From positions 3,844,001-3,908,000 of the forward strand of contig JAPNXP010000011.1 in the NCBI GenBank assembly GCA_028753945.1: DNA of 64,000 bases, in the 5' to 3' direction. A program made the position numbers and the translations under genes. Shown here in pieces: positions 10,056 to 20,264 of this stretch. Numbering within the stretch: the stretch's first letter is position 1; every line of letters begins with the position of its first letter. The notes beneath the pieces were generated by a model. It was not told the origin of the DNA and made no database searches. It was given only the letters and a program-made list of their open reading frames with translations. This DNA is from Hexactinellida sp. DTS-2022. Its lineage: Eukaryota; Porifera; Hexactinellida.

Positions 10056-12249
10056 GTTATGCAGCTAGAAGTTTGCATTCTCACTTATGTTCGTTCACTA
10101 AGGGAGGCACATTTTCTTATGTATCTTGATGCCCTCACAGAACTCGTACCGTGGTTTTATGCATTAGACCACACTAACTATGCCCGCTGGATTCCAGTAC
10201 ATCTGAAAGATATGACTGAATTACCCAAGAATCACCCAGATGTTTTTAGGGAATTCAATTCTGGTCACTTTACAGTGCAAAAGACCAAGCGAGTGTTCTC
10301 AGCCATCCCCATTGATCAAGCGCATGAACAGAACAACGCTTGTGTCAAGGGTGATGGAAGTGCAGTTGGTCTCTTAGATGACCCTGGTGCCCTGCGGAGA
10401 TGGATGGTTGCTGGGCCAGAGATTGCAAGATTGATAGAGGAATTTGAAAATACAAACCTGCACTGGAGCAAAGGAGTAGACACACATCACCATGACCAAA
10501 CAGAAAGTGTACAGATATCTTTTACAAAAGATGTTCGCTCTCTCGTGACTGTCTTTGAAGATATGGGAAACCCGTTTATGGAGGAAAGCCAAGACTTGCT
10601 TGTACTTGATACCAAGGATATTGTTGGGCCTGAAGCAGTGAAGACTGTCCTTACTGCAAAGAAGATAGGCCAGGAGCAGTTTGATGAATTCACAAAGGAA
10701 TGTCTCATAGAGAGGACCAAGTCTATACATGATATTATACGTCGTAACAAGCTACCACTATTTGGCACCTCTGTATGCAGAGTACACAAAGGAAAACAAC
10801 AACTGAACAACCTGAAGAATAATGTAGAACTCTTCTCGCGATTATATATCGGCTGTCAGAATCGTGATGGAAATCTAGCTGAATTCTTTCGACATGAAAA
10901 TCAATCATGTCCCCCATCACTCTCCGATATAGGAAGACTCCACATAGGTACAAAAAGTGATCTCCTGGTGTGTTTAGAGGACCTTTCCGAAGCACAATCT
11001 GAAGCACCAAGTGTCACCATTGTAGTCCTTGATGGCGCTGCAATCATTCAGATGCTGAAACCAGGTGCGGCCAAGACATTTGAGGAATATGCCAATCAAG
11101 TGTTTCTCCCATATATCTCAGGACAATTTCAACACCATTCACGGGTAGATCTAGTATGGGACAGCTATGTCGTTGGCACTTTGAAAGCAACTGCCAGGGA
11201 AAAACGAGGTAAGGGGGTGCGCCGACGTGTTGTTGAGTCAGCACCTTTACCAGGAAACTGGCATAACTTCCTGCGTGTGGACCTTAACAAAAAGGAGCTC
11301 TTCAGCTACCTCTCGAAAACGCTCATACGGTCATTTGCTCATGAAGGCAAAGAACTTGTTGTGACTGATGGAGATCAGGTTCTTTGTGTACCCCCACAGC
11401 AAAACACACTCTCACTTGCTCCATGTAGTCATGAAGAAGCAGACAGTCGCATGATGTTGCATGTAGCACATGCTGTACAAGATGGCCATCACCAGATACT
11501 TGTTCGTACTGTTGACACTGATGTGGTGGTGTTGGCTGTAATGATAGCTGAGACACTGCCGGTAGAAGGTACATTTTGGATAGCATTTGGAACAGGAAAG
11601 AGTTTCCGATACTTGGCAATCCACCAAATAGTTGCCTGTCTGGGGCCTGATAAGTCACGCGCCATTTCGATGTTTCATGCACTTAGTGCCACTTACTGGA
11701 TGTGATACTGTATCAGCCTTTGTTGGACATGGAAAGAAAAGTGCATGGGGCACCTGGAACTCCTTCCCAGAACTTACAAATGCACTGCTGAACCTATCAC
11801 AATCACCAACTGAGATACCAGAACATTGTATGCAGACCATTGAGAGGTTTGTCATCCTTCTATATGACCGAACAAGCACCTGCACTGATGTAAACAAGGC
11901 CAGAAAAAAACTTTTTGCGAAAACATCTTCTGTACAAAGACTTCCGCCAACATATGCTGCTCTGGAGCAGCATGTCAAGAGAGCTGTTTATCAGGGTGGT
12001 CAAGCTACTATCCCACAACCTGTACTTCCTTCTCCAAACAGCTGGGGTTGGTTCAAGACTGACGAAGAACAATACGAACCACTTTGGACTACACTCCCGG
12101 AAGCATCCAAAATCTGCTATGAGTTGATTTGTTGTAATGCCAGAAAGGATGTCGTAATCGGTGTAAATGTAAAAAGGCTTCACTACAATGCACAGCTCTA
12201 TGCCTGTGTGAAGGAGAATGTCCCATCAACTGAATCAAGAAGTATTTAG
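10056..12249 (+). pseudogene. element protein, C-terminal FEN/XPG-like nuclease part
   Basis: Open from the MITE junction to 11705, then shifted by a 10-bp tandem duplication (near 11680-11692) and open again to 12249. Motifs in order: an IDQAHEQNNACVKGDG block (about 10311); VVLDGAAI with Asp codon at 11031; HEEADSRMMLH at 11430; TVDTDVVVLA at 11508; LTGCDTVSAF followed by GHGKKSAW at 11690-11745. This matches the FEN1/XPG order: N-region Asp, I-region E-A-D/E block, D-x-D strand, then a GxD helix-turn-helix with a glycine-rich GKK turn. Nuclease fold is an inference from motif order. The downstream Cys-rich tail appears eroded. It is the best candidate for the catalytic part of the element. 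Confidence 0.65.
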
Positions 12250-12397
12250 GCACAAATGTAAAATAGATATAATATATTAGGGCTATTATTTTATTAACAG
12301 TTTTGGTTAGTTATTGTAAATTAGCGAGTGAAAAACCATATCCACTTAAAAAGAATTCTCTAAATTCGATATTTATGGTAAATCACGGTAAATCTCG

Positions 12398-12828
12398 AAT
12401 AATTTTCTCAAATCACATTTTACAGTGTCGGTATGTGTATAATTATACTCCGGTAGCTGTATGGAGTCGAAAGAGGGGTCACTTGCTTGGGTAAGGACAC
12501 AATTGGAGAATGGAATTTTTGACACATTCCTGACATATTCGAGCGTTGCTATGGAAAAATTGTTCCAAATATGGCCATGTGATATATCAAATTATCGGAA
12601 ATTTTACTCTGAACCCGAATTCAACAATAAAAAAAAACGATATAACATAATTTGAACAAGTTTAGATCGGGGGACAAGTCCGGCGAACACTATCGGACGT
12701 GGTAACTTTGGGGAGCTGTCATGGCCGATGTAGGCACTCTTTCAATTGCCTCAATATCCAAAAATGTTCGCACTATATCAAAGTACATGTGTACAAATTT
12801 TGGTGCTTTTATCAAAAAAATGAACAAT
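12398..12828. repeat. right TIR of the 6.1-kb element
   Basis: The inverse of 6705-7133. The outward-facing frame MESKEGSLAW... is open here for 64 codons (12461-12655 plus). A GTAAGG that could act as a splice donor follows codon 10. Near-identity of the arms suggests recent mobility or gene conversion. Confidence 0.92.
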
Positions 12829-13109
12829 TGTATGGTTGTGCCGCTGCACTAGTATTAAATAAGTAGCAAATTTGTTCATATACTAAAATTGAGAAAGTAG
12901 TGTAACTTGATTATACTACATTATAGGATCTAATTTATACTCGAATAGATACAACCATGGTCATAATTAGTTGTCATCAATAAATCGCGACGTTTGCCTC
13001 AATATTATTCATAATAACTGAAAGTTGGAAGGAAATCTAAAATTATAGCTGTGCCAACAGCATTTTCTTTTGGTGGAACATTATTTTGCAAGTTGACTAA
13101 TAAGTAGTA

Positions 13110-13265
13110 CAGTGAACTCTCGTTATAACGAAGTGCGTGGGACATCTAAATTCCTTCGTTATATCCACAATTCCGGATATTAGTTAAAAGCGGATAATGG
13201 AGATTTTCCCCAAGAGCACTAAATGCAGTGCTCATGGGGGAAATCTCCATTTCGTTAGAAGCGGC
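13110..13265. mobile_element. M2-family MITE, truncated
   Basis: Begins CAGTGAACTCTCGTTATAAC, like complete copies at 30999-31166, 51911-52086 and 59414-59571, but the far end is lost. The inner part holds an inverted pair GGAGATTTTCCCC / GGGGAAATCTCC around GAGCACTAAATGCAGTGCTC. Confidence 0.7.
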
Positions 13266-13784
13266 TATTTCGACTCCTAGTTGCCAATTGAAAGTGAAAT
13301 TGAATTGAATTTCAATTGAAAGTGAAAATGAAAGTGGGATTTTTTTATTTACACCTTGGACCCCAGGGCATCTATGTTATAACTTATAAGTTATTAAATT
13401 AATTAAGTTAAAAGTTAAATAAAGAAATTTTTAGATTTTTCCTTTTTTAGATTTTCCCTCCATTGGGCGGATTGTTATTTAAGAAGTTAAGATTAAACCA
13501 AAATTTAGTGTAAGCAGTATGTTTGAGTGCATTTATAATTCATTTTAATTCGAGATCAATTTGTAAACAATATTTAGCTTACATTTAAAAGTAAATATGT
13601 AAGCTAAGATTAGTTATAATCGAGCAAATATAATCAAATATAATAGTATGTAGAAAGATACCAAGTAAAATATTGGAGAAATCACAAGTTAGTATAGAAA
13701 GAGTTCAATTCGAGTTAGGATGGATTCTACAGTATAAAGAATTGTTCACAAAAGGTGTATGACCAGAATGTAGCATTAAGGTGT
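13266..13784. other. gap: low-complexity and promoter-proximal DNA
   Basis: AT-rich with AGTGAAATTGAATTG-type short repeats near 13285-13330 and TTAAGTTAAAAGTTAA-type runs near 13390. No gene is seen. The downstream part precedes the NHL gene and presumably holds its 5' region. Confidence 0.4.
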
Positions 13785-14993
13785 ATGGCTAGTGTTAATG
13801 TGTTAGTAAAAGATTCATTCCTGTCCCAGGTAGAGAAGGTACGTGTAGAACTAAAAGAGAAAGTAGCTAGGGCTCATCAAGTGCTGCAAGAGAGAGAGAC
13901 AGCACTGCTGTCAGAGCTGCAGCAGCTAGAAAATAGCTACAGGAAAGGAGTTGATAAGCTGAGAGTCACCGAAAAAGAGGATCAGTTTACTACAAATGAA
14001 CAGAATAGAGTTATTGGCGAGAATGGCCTCCATCAGGATGCCCGCATTGCAGAGATTAACCTCGAAACAGGTGGAGATAGGCTGAGTCGAGTGGAGTTGG
14101 TGTGGAACGGAAAACTTGAAGAAATACTAATCGGGGTAGGTTCAATTCGTGTGAGAGGTGATCCAGAGTATAAGAAGAAGGGAAACGCTGTTATAGTAGC
14201 TGGTAAGCACTCTAGAAAGATTTCGTCAACACAGGAAGAGTTTTATTATCCTCATTCAATCGCTATTGATACCAAAACAAATAATTTATATTTTTGTGAT
14301 GGGAAAAATGATCGAATCCAGGTTTTCAATGAATCTTTAGAATTCCTGTTTATTTTCAGATATAAGAAAAGTACACCTGTTGGTATTTGTATCCGATTAA
14401 ATAAAGTATATGTCACATATTTGCAAGCACATTGTCTCACTGTATTCTCTACTGAAGGCAGGTGTAGACATTCTGTTGGGAGATACGGCAAGAAAGAACT
14501 CGAGTTAATTTGGCCATTGGGTGTTGATGTTTCGGAAGATACGAGTATTATTTATATTTGTGATTGGGGAAATGATCGCATTCAATGTTTGAATTTGAAT
14601 TTAACTTTCAATTCATTCATCTCTGATGTTCACCGTCCCAGGGATATCAAGCTGACTCCACAAAGCATCATAGTACTGAGAGAAGGCAGTCCTTGTGTTG
14701 TAATATACGACTCTGCACATCAACTAACAAGAGAGATTATAACACAGGGATATGGCATGCAGGTCTTTGACTCATGGCACATTAGTATTGATATAAGAGA
14801 GAATATATTTGTTACAGATTCTTTATCTAACTGTGTCCGTATATTCTCAAATATAGGACAGTTGTTACACACGTTTGGAAAGAGAGGAGAGGGAATTGGA
14901 GAGTTCATATATCCAACTGGTATTGCTATAGATTTTAACGACAGGATTATTGTTGCTTCAAGGAATCCTAAACACTGTATTCAAATGTTTTAG
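13785..14993 (+). CDS. coiled-coil plus NHL beta-propeller protein
   Basis: Single-exon frame of 402 residues from ATG 13785; an upstream in-frame stretch lacks ATG. Residues about 15-60 form a heptad-rich coiled coil (QVEKVRVELKEKVARAHQVL). From about residue 145 there are NHL-type propeller repeats: PHSIAIDTKTNNLYFCDGKNDRIQVF, WPLGVDVSEDTSIIYICDWGNDRIQ and a last blade YPTGIAIDFNDRIIVASR. The layout is that of TRIM-NHL proteins without the RING and B-box fingers. NHL propellers bind RNA or protein; the partner is unknown. Similar single-exon genes are at 33978-35234 and, broken, at 39837-42442, so this is an expanded local family. No intron or lesion is visible. Confidence 0.82.
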   Translation: MASVNVLVKDSFLSQVEKVRVELKEKVARAHQVLQERETALLSELQQLENSYRKGVDKLRVTEKEDQFTTNEQNRVIGENGLHQDARIAEINLETGGDRLSRVELVWNGKLEEILIGVGSIRVRGDPEYKKKGNAVIVAGKHSRKISSTQEEFYYPHSIAIDTKTNNLYFCDGKNDRIQVFNESLEFLFIFRYKKSTPVGICIRLNKVYVTYLQAHCLTVFSTEGRCRHSVGRYGKKELELIWPLGVDVSEDTSIIYICDWGNDRIQCLNLNLTFNSFISDVHRPRDIKLTPQSIIVLREGSPCVVIYDSAHQLTREIITQGYGMQVFDSWHISIDIRENIFVTDSLSNCVRIFSNIGQLLHTFGKRGEGIGEFIYPTGIAIDFNDRIIVASRNPKHCIQMF

Positions 14994-16411
14994 CTATTAT
15001 TCTCCACGGTTATGTGTACACAAGTAGTATATAAACTAAACTATCCGCAAGTTATTAATGAATAGATAAATTTTCCTCATAAAGACAAGATTCACTTATA
15101 GGCCAGTGTTAATGATAATATTGTTTCAGCTCCATACGAAGTCTATCTGAGATGCGGGCGGGCGGCATCTCATTATCATTATCTCATTATTTGATGACGA
15201 CATAGTTAATAATTATATGAACAATAGTCTAATTTGTCAGAGCTTATTGATAAAAATGCAATCGTTGGGTAATAATGCTTGTCATAGTTCTGATTTTGTT
15301 AATAGCTAATTATGGCTATTTTAGAGTGTACAGTTAATCCTACCACAAAATTGGCAACAAACAGTGGCCTTACTTTGAAATGTAGGTGGAATAATGGAAC
15401 TAATGACAATATTGGTGCGGGAGTGATATCTGACGCGGGCGGTGGAGCTGAAACAAGATTCCAACTAACAGTGGCATAATGATACAAGCATTATGGGATA
15501 CGGACAGTTCGGGATACTTCAGAAAATGAACAATAATTAGAGCTAGATCCGCCGGGTTTTCTCGATTTTAGGTGGATCCGGGTTCGTATACGAATTAATA
15601 TTTAATACGATTATAATTACCAAATCGTTATATATGTAAATATAATCAAATTAACAATTTATTTCATTGAATAAATACATTGTATCAATGACCCGTGAAC
15701 GTTATACAACACATTTTTATAAGGAGCACCTAATAGGAAACTCCAGGCCGAGATTTCCCAGAAATTAAGGAACTTCCCAAGCTAAGATTAATAAAATCTA
15801 AATTCGACACACCTCGAATATGAATAACTACATGGTACAAATTATTTTATGACTGAACACGGTATAAACTTGTTACCAATGGAATTTCGCTATTGCCATC
15901 CCCCCCAGTTACCGAGAAATGTAAATATGGTATTAACTTCGTCAATTTAACTTTGCTAACTCCCACCCCTATTTCCCATTTACTACGCATCTAGCTGTCA
16001 CTGTGCTACGTACTGTACAAACATATCTAAACATATCTAAACATTAAAGGTACTATAAATAATAGTTAACATTAACGGATAAATCTACTAACCGGTGGCT
16101 CTATTAAGTATTAAGCGGAGTCGACTGTAGTTGATATTTGGTTGGTTACCGAATATCAGTAATTCGCTATTCGGCTGGGAATCGAATATATTCGACTTAT
16201 CAAATAGTACATTTCGGTTCACCAATGATATATACTAGTTTAAAATATTTGGTAAACCGAATTTCTCTATTAGGTGACTAAATATATTCGGTAGGATTAG
16301 TATTCGTTGACGCGGTTTCACTTTGTTAAACATGTATTCTGAAAAGGGAATAGAAAGTAAAACTATAATTTATACAACTATTAAATAAAAACGTATTCTT
16401 CCTATTAAATA
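14994..16411. other. gap: no gene recognised
   Basis: AT-rich DNA. There is a short GC-rich stretch near 15150-15165, CTAATT/TAATTA-rich runs, a cluster of ATTCGG words between 16140 and 16310, and the tail of an M1 MITE at about 16092-16131 (ACCGGTGGCTCTATTAAG...CGGAGTCGACTGTA). No open frame looks coding. Confidence 0.5.
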
Positions 16412-18880
16412 CTATTTCATTTTCTGAAACACATCACTGAATGGCTTAAAGTTTCCCTCTGGGTTATGTGCCTTGTGTGCGTTGTGATCATTTAGTATAG
16501 CGAAGCAGACCACTTTAAATGAGTATCTGAATTTGGGAGACATTAACACCTCGTAGAAGAGCTCTGCGATGTGTCGCGGTGGATTCAGATATGCGCCACA
16601 ACCGTAGGCTGACAGGACAATCGAGTCGTGACCTCGTTCCAAAGCTAAACGGATACTCAACATAACCAATGGACTCAGTTAACTGAAAAGTATACTCATA
16701 AAGAGCTAATGCATATAGGAAGAGTCTGATTAATAGAAATCCATGAGAATAAGAAAAAAGCCTCAATAAGAACAGATGTACTAAACTGGACAATTCCAAT
16801 GCTCACTGCTAATGTAATAAAATAAAGCCTAACTTTTATAATAACATCATAGTCTGGGGATAGGTTCATAGGCGCAAAACCCGTGGGTGCCCTGGGTGCC
16901 AGGGCACCCACGACAGAATTTTTTTTGATATTTTTAGTTAATAAATACAATTTCTTAACAAATTTAATCGATAAATTTTAATGTCACAGAATAGAAATCA
17001 TCACTTCGACCTTTTCTCATTCCTTTCAACAGCTGCCTCATGTCTTCTCTTCAACCTTACCACTGCTTCGGGTACCCACGACAGTTCGGGTACCCACGAC
17101 AGTTGCGCTGAACATGAAAAACTTGCGCCAATGGATAGGTTTAAAGATAAATTTTCGAAGGAAGCTAAGAGGACTTTAAACCGACATATTATAGTACAAA
17201 ATAATATAAATATACAGTTTACTCCGCTTAATAGAGCCACCGGTTAATAGATTTCTCCGCTTAATCGGGTCAAAGCAAACTGGTCCCGAGGTGACTCTAT
17301 TAAGCGGAGTTGACTGTATATACGTATATTAACAAGACAATTGATCAAATGAAACTTACCAACACTAAATATAGTATGCATTTTCTTTAGATAATTTCCT
17401 ATTATTTTCCCACTCAATCTGGTGCCGCCTGTCTTACCACTCTCCACAGGAGGGTCTCTGTAAGCGGCCGAGTTTATAAACCCGAGCGCCACCGGGGCGG
17501 GCAGATACGGGTAGCCCGCCTTCTCGCTGCCTCGGAACACCAACACCTACAAATACACAGAATGTTAATGCCAAGTGTAGCCTATTTGACAGTACAGTAG
17601 TGTTCGCCTAATAGCAATATTGCTCTATTAGTAAGTTATTTTTGTCCCCAAGCGAGCATTTAATGTTAATTATGTTCCTCTAATAGCAAGTTCGCCTATT
17701 ATCAAGCAAAAATTTCGTGCGAAATGCGACTTGCTATTAGGCGAACACCACTGTATATTATTTGTACTGTTCGCATACTATATTTTCATTGTATAACAAA
17801 TTTCAAGTCAATAGAATAACGCGTGTTTAACTCGGTGATTCCAATTAATAATAATAATATTTCTTAACAGAGTAAGTTGTGAGATTCAGGTGAACTTATA
17901 ATTTCAGTTCACCAGAATCTTATAAACAGGATAGATTTGTAAATGATTAAATAATTTAATAATCTATCCGTACTCGGTTTAGTACGTACTTCGGCTTAAT
18001 ACGTACTAACTTGTATAAACAAAGTTTGTCAATCTATATGAATCTCTATGTAGTGCCAACTCGGTTAGTATGTACACTTGGATAATACACACGGTTAGAT
18101 TAGTACAGTAGAACTCTACTAACCGAGTTCTACTGTACTAATCTAACCGTATTTGTACTAACAAGAGTGATTACAACGTATACTCACCTTTGGGGAGTAA
18201 ATGGCTCCAAACTCAGGAATGGGGTATGTCCACTTCCTATCCTTATCGACTCCAAACGGGTCCGCCAGGCTCTGCCAGAGACTGCTCCTGCGACACAAGT
18301 TCTCCTCCTGAGCCCCCGCCCCCGCCATGTAGCCGCCGCCCGGATTCCAGCCGGAAGCCAGGACCAGCAGCGCCGGCCGCAGCCCCAGCCCCGCCAGCCG
18401 CAGTCCCGCCTCGAGACAGTCCTCCTCCGACACCTGCACAGAGGTGGCGAGTGCCGCAGCGGGCTCAGCGGGGGTTTCAGGCGCGCATTCGTAGATCCGC
18501 GTTCCGCAAACAGACTCGGAAATAGTGTCCTTGGAAAGTGGCACCTTGCTGCCATCTGGGAGGAAGTAGGCCCCCAGGTGGCACGCGTGAATGCTGCTAC
18601 ACTGAATGAATAGTCGCAGAGACTTAACCACTGCGAAGTCGGACTTCCCAAGGGCCGCGTCCCACGCGCTGAGCCACAATTCGTGACTGAAGAAGTACGT
18701 GGCAGAGAACTGCAGCATTCTGCTCCGGTCCCTGGCTCTGAGCAGAGACAGCAGCTCCGCGGGGTCGGGGGGCGGGGGTTTGTGCGGCGCGCCTTTGTGC
18801 TGCACCTCTGCGAAGATGCCCACAGCCTGGGAGCGGGACTTGCCCCGCGACCTGCCTCCTCGCGGGTAAGCAGAGGCCAT
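16412..18880 (-). CDS. PARG-like ADP-ribose glycohydrolase (DUF2263/TIGR02452)
   Basis: Three minus-strand exons. Exon 1: 18880-18188, ATG to a GTGAGT donor, 231 codons, phase 0. Exon 2: 17546-17360, acceptor TTGTAG, donor GTAAGT, phase 1. Exon 3 ends at 16412. Exon 1 carries the poly(ADP-ribose) glycohydrolase signature GGG-x7-QEE in NPGGGYMAGAGAQEENLCR. Exon 2 adds VLVFRGSEKAGY and the INSAAYR strand. Exon 3 adds VLSAYGCGAYLNPP and a VVCFAILND strand, as in the bacterial-type PARG macrodomain. Expected role: removal of ADP-ribose chains from proteins. A basic, Gly/Arg/Ser-rich N-terminus could be a nuclear signal. Oddities: exon 1 is strikingly GC-rich, and the only good acceptor before exon 3 (16683) does not keep the phase, so a tiny exon, another acceptor or a frameshift is needed. 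Confidence 0.82.
16868..17140. mobile_element. GGCGCAA-ended repeat, possible MITE
   Basis: Starts TAGGCGCAAAACCCGTGGGT and finishes near GAACATGAAAAACTTGCGCC. In between are repeated GGTACCCACGACAGTT words. A diverged copy is at 53490-53875 with the same order of words. Likely one short-TIR family; target duplication unclear. It lies in intron 2 of the PARG-like gene. Confidence 0.5.
17215..17316. mobile_element. M1-family MITE, 102 bp
   Basis: CAGTTTACTCCGCTTAAT to TTAAGCGGAGTTGACTG, flanked by TA. It lies in intron 2 of the PARG-like gene. Confidence 0.75.
17595..17753. mobile_element. M4-family MITE, complete
   Basis: CAGTAGTGTTCGCCTAATAG to CTATTAGGCGAACACCACTG, flanked by TA. It is in intron 1 of the PARG-like gene. 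A partial copy ends near 50085. Confidence 0.8.
17960..18155. repeat. GTACGTACT-rich inverted repeats
   Basis: Several related words (ACTCGGTTTAGTACGTACTT, CTTAATACGTACTAAC) and a perfect inverted pair GATTAGTACAGTAGAACTC / GAGTTCTACTGTACTAATC at about 18099-18145. Probably remnants of M3-like MITEs inside intron 1 of the PARG-like gene. Confidence 0.5.
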
Positions 18881-18958
18881 ACTCTAACACTGAGATATAT
18901 TAAGCGTAATAGGGGTACCTCATCTTAACTGGCTCAATTATGTCTTGAAAAATAAATA

Positions 18959-19105
18959 CAATCAGGTTCCTTTATTATGAGCATTCAAGGGACCAAAAAT
19001 TGTGTTCATAATAGAGAGACTTCTTGATAAGCGAACTCAACTTAATTAATACAAACCTTATGTAAGTTGCTAAATTGGGACCATAGACTTGTTCATAATA
19101 ATTAA
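18959..19105. mobile_element. M5-family MITE, truncated
   Basis: Starts CAATCAGGTTCCTTTATTAT and matches fuller copies at 51094-51284 and 60219-60406, but the AGCAGACYTGACTG end is missing. Confidence 0.65.
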
Positions 19106-19446
19106 TTTTTCATATCAAGGAAAGGTACAATTTAGAACACAACGAATACAGTGAGGAGTTCAACTGGAATGTCAAATTTCAAATTTTGTAGTAGCAAATT
19201 CTTTACTCCATTTTGAATAAAGACTGAAATATTATATGGAACGTCTTAAAAACGAGCGAGATATACACTGAAATACACTAATGTAGTAAGAGAACAAACT
19301 AATTGTGTGAAATTAGAGAATCCAAATAGAAATTTAGTAAATAAATATGGGACATAACCCGAGAGATAACAATTGGATTGACACAAGAATTGGATAAAAT
19401 TTTCACAACGTGAGTTATGGCCACTAGTTACAACCATTGTTTTATC

Positions 19447-19950
19447 TATATTATTAAATCTAGATTGTTGTTTGTGTGTTTGTGTGTGTGTTTGTCCGGA
19501 TTGTATTAAGTGATGGGGGATAAGAAACCGCAATTAATATTGGGATATAAACTAACTTCCAAATGTTATAATAGGTAAACAAATGTTATAATATATAAAC
19601 AAGTATGCTGAACACGAATTTCGCGTTTATAAAATTCTCATATTAATATTTGTTGTTGTTGTTTACACAAAATAGGTAAACAAATTAATTAAAATTCAAA
19701 ATCAACCTAGAAGTTAGCTTCCAACGGGTATTATAGGTAAACAAGTATGCCGAACACGAATTTCGCACTCATAAATTTATAATATTTAAAACAAGTTAAA
19801 ACTTTGGAAATCTTATAAAGGGATGTATAAAACGTCCCTTTCTACCATTTTCCATGATAGAAATGGTGAGGAGTAAGGCCGCACAGCGGCCGTTAACTTG
19901 AGGTGCGTAGTACCGATCCGTCGCAAAGCGACCGAGACCGAAGGGCTCGT
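19447..19950 (+). mobile_element. T-H interspersed element, 504 bp
   Basis: Starts ATTATTAAATCTAGATTGTT with the TG run and TTTGTCCGGA, and ends in a reduced hairpin module (GTCGCAAAGCGAC, then ACCGAAGGGCTCGT). Two internal repeats of the AGCTTCCAA...AAACAAGTATGC type. About the same length as the copy at 61875-62374. Confidence 0.65.
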
Positions 19951-20264
19951 ATTAAGTAAATGGAGAGGCAGGGGCGGCGGAAGCTGTTCACTACTCAGGA
20001 TGCTATAAACTGAGTAGTGAAGAGTCGTTTGCACTTCTCTTTTCAGGTTTCCAAATACGAGAGCTGAGTATAAATAAAAACCCTGGTTGGCACTCTTCCC
20101 ATATAAAGTACAAGAGGAAATAGATTAATGTACGTTTAGGTCAGTTTTATTATATACAAGCGCTAATATACATCATTTTCAGAAAGGAAATAAATCAAAA
20201 AACAGCAATGGTATAGCTTAAAAGAGTCATACAGCAATTCACACAGCTCAGTTGCAACAAACCC

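Larger units (their letters stand above)
6705..12828 (+). mobile_element. 6.1-kb TIR element encoding a FEN/XPG-like nuclease
   Basis: Defined by long terminal inverted repeats (6705-7133 and 12398-12828) enclosing one plus-strand coding unit of about 5 kb (7203-12249). The coding unit reads as one large protein broken by frameshifts, an in-frame stop and a 456-bp MITE. The N-terminal third has paired Cys/His modules. The C-terminal third has the motif order of the FEN1/XPG nuclease fold. I know of no named TIR superfamily that uses such a nuclease, and no DDE triad was recognised. No clear target duplication is visible at the outer ends. Homologous uncharacterised proteins are, from memory, common in cnidarian and other invertebrate genomes. 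Confidence 0.75.

Noticed and set aside
10374-11244. Several open minus-strand frames over the nuclease part
   Set aside because: Shadows of the plus-strand coding unit, whose conserved motifs are only on the plus strand.
18167-18613. Long plus-strand frames over PARG exon 1
   Set aside because: Product of high GC with few stops; the minus frame carries the GGG-x7-QEE signature and proper splice sites.
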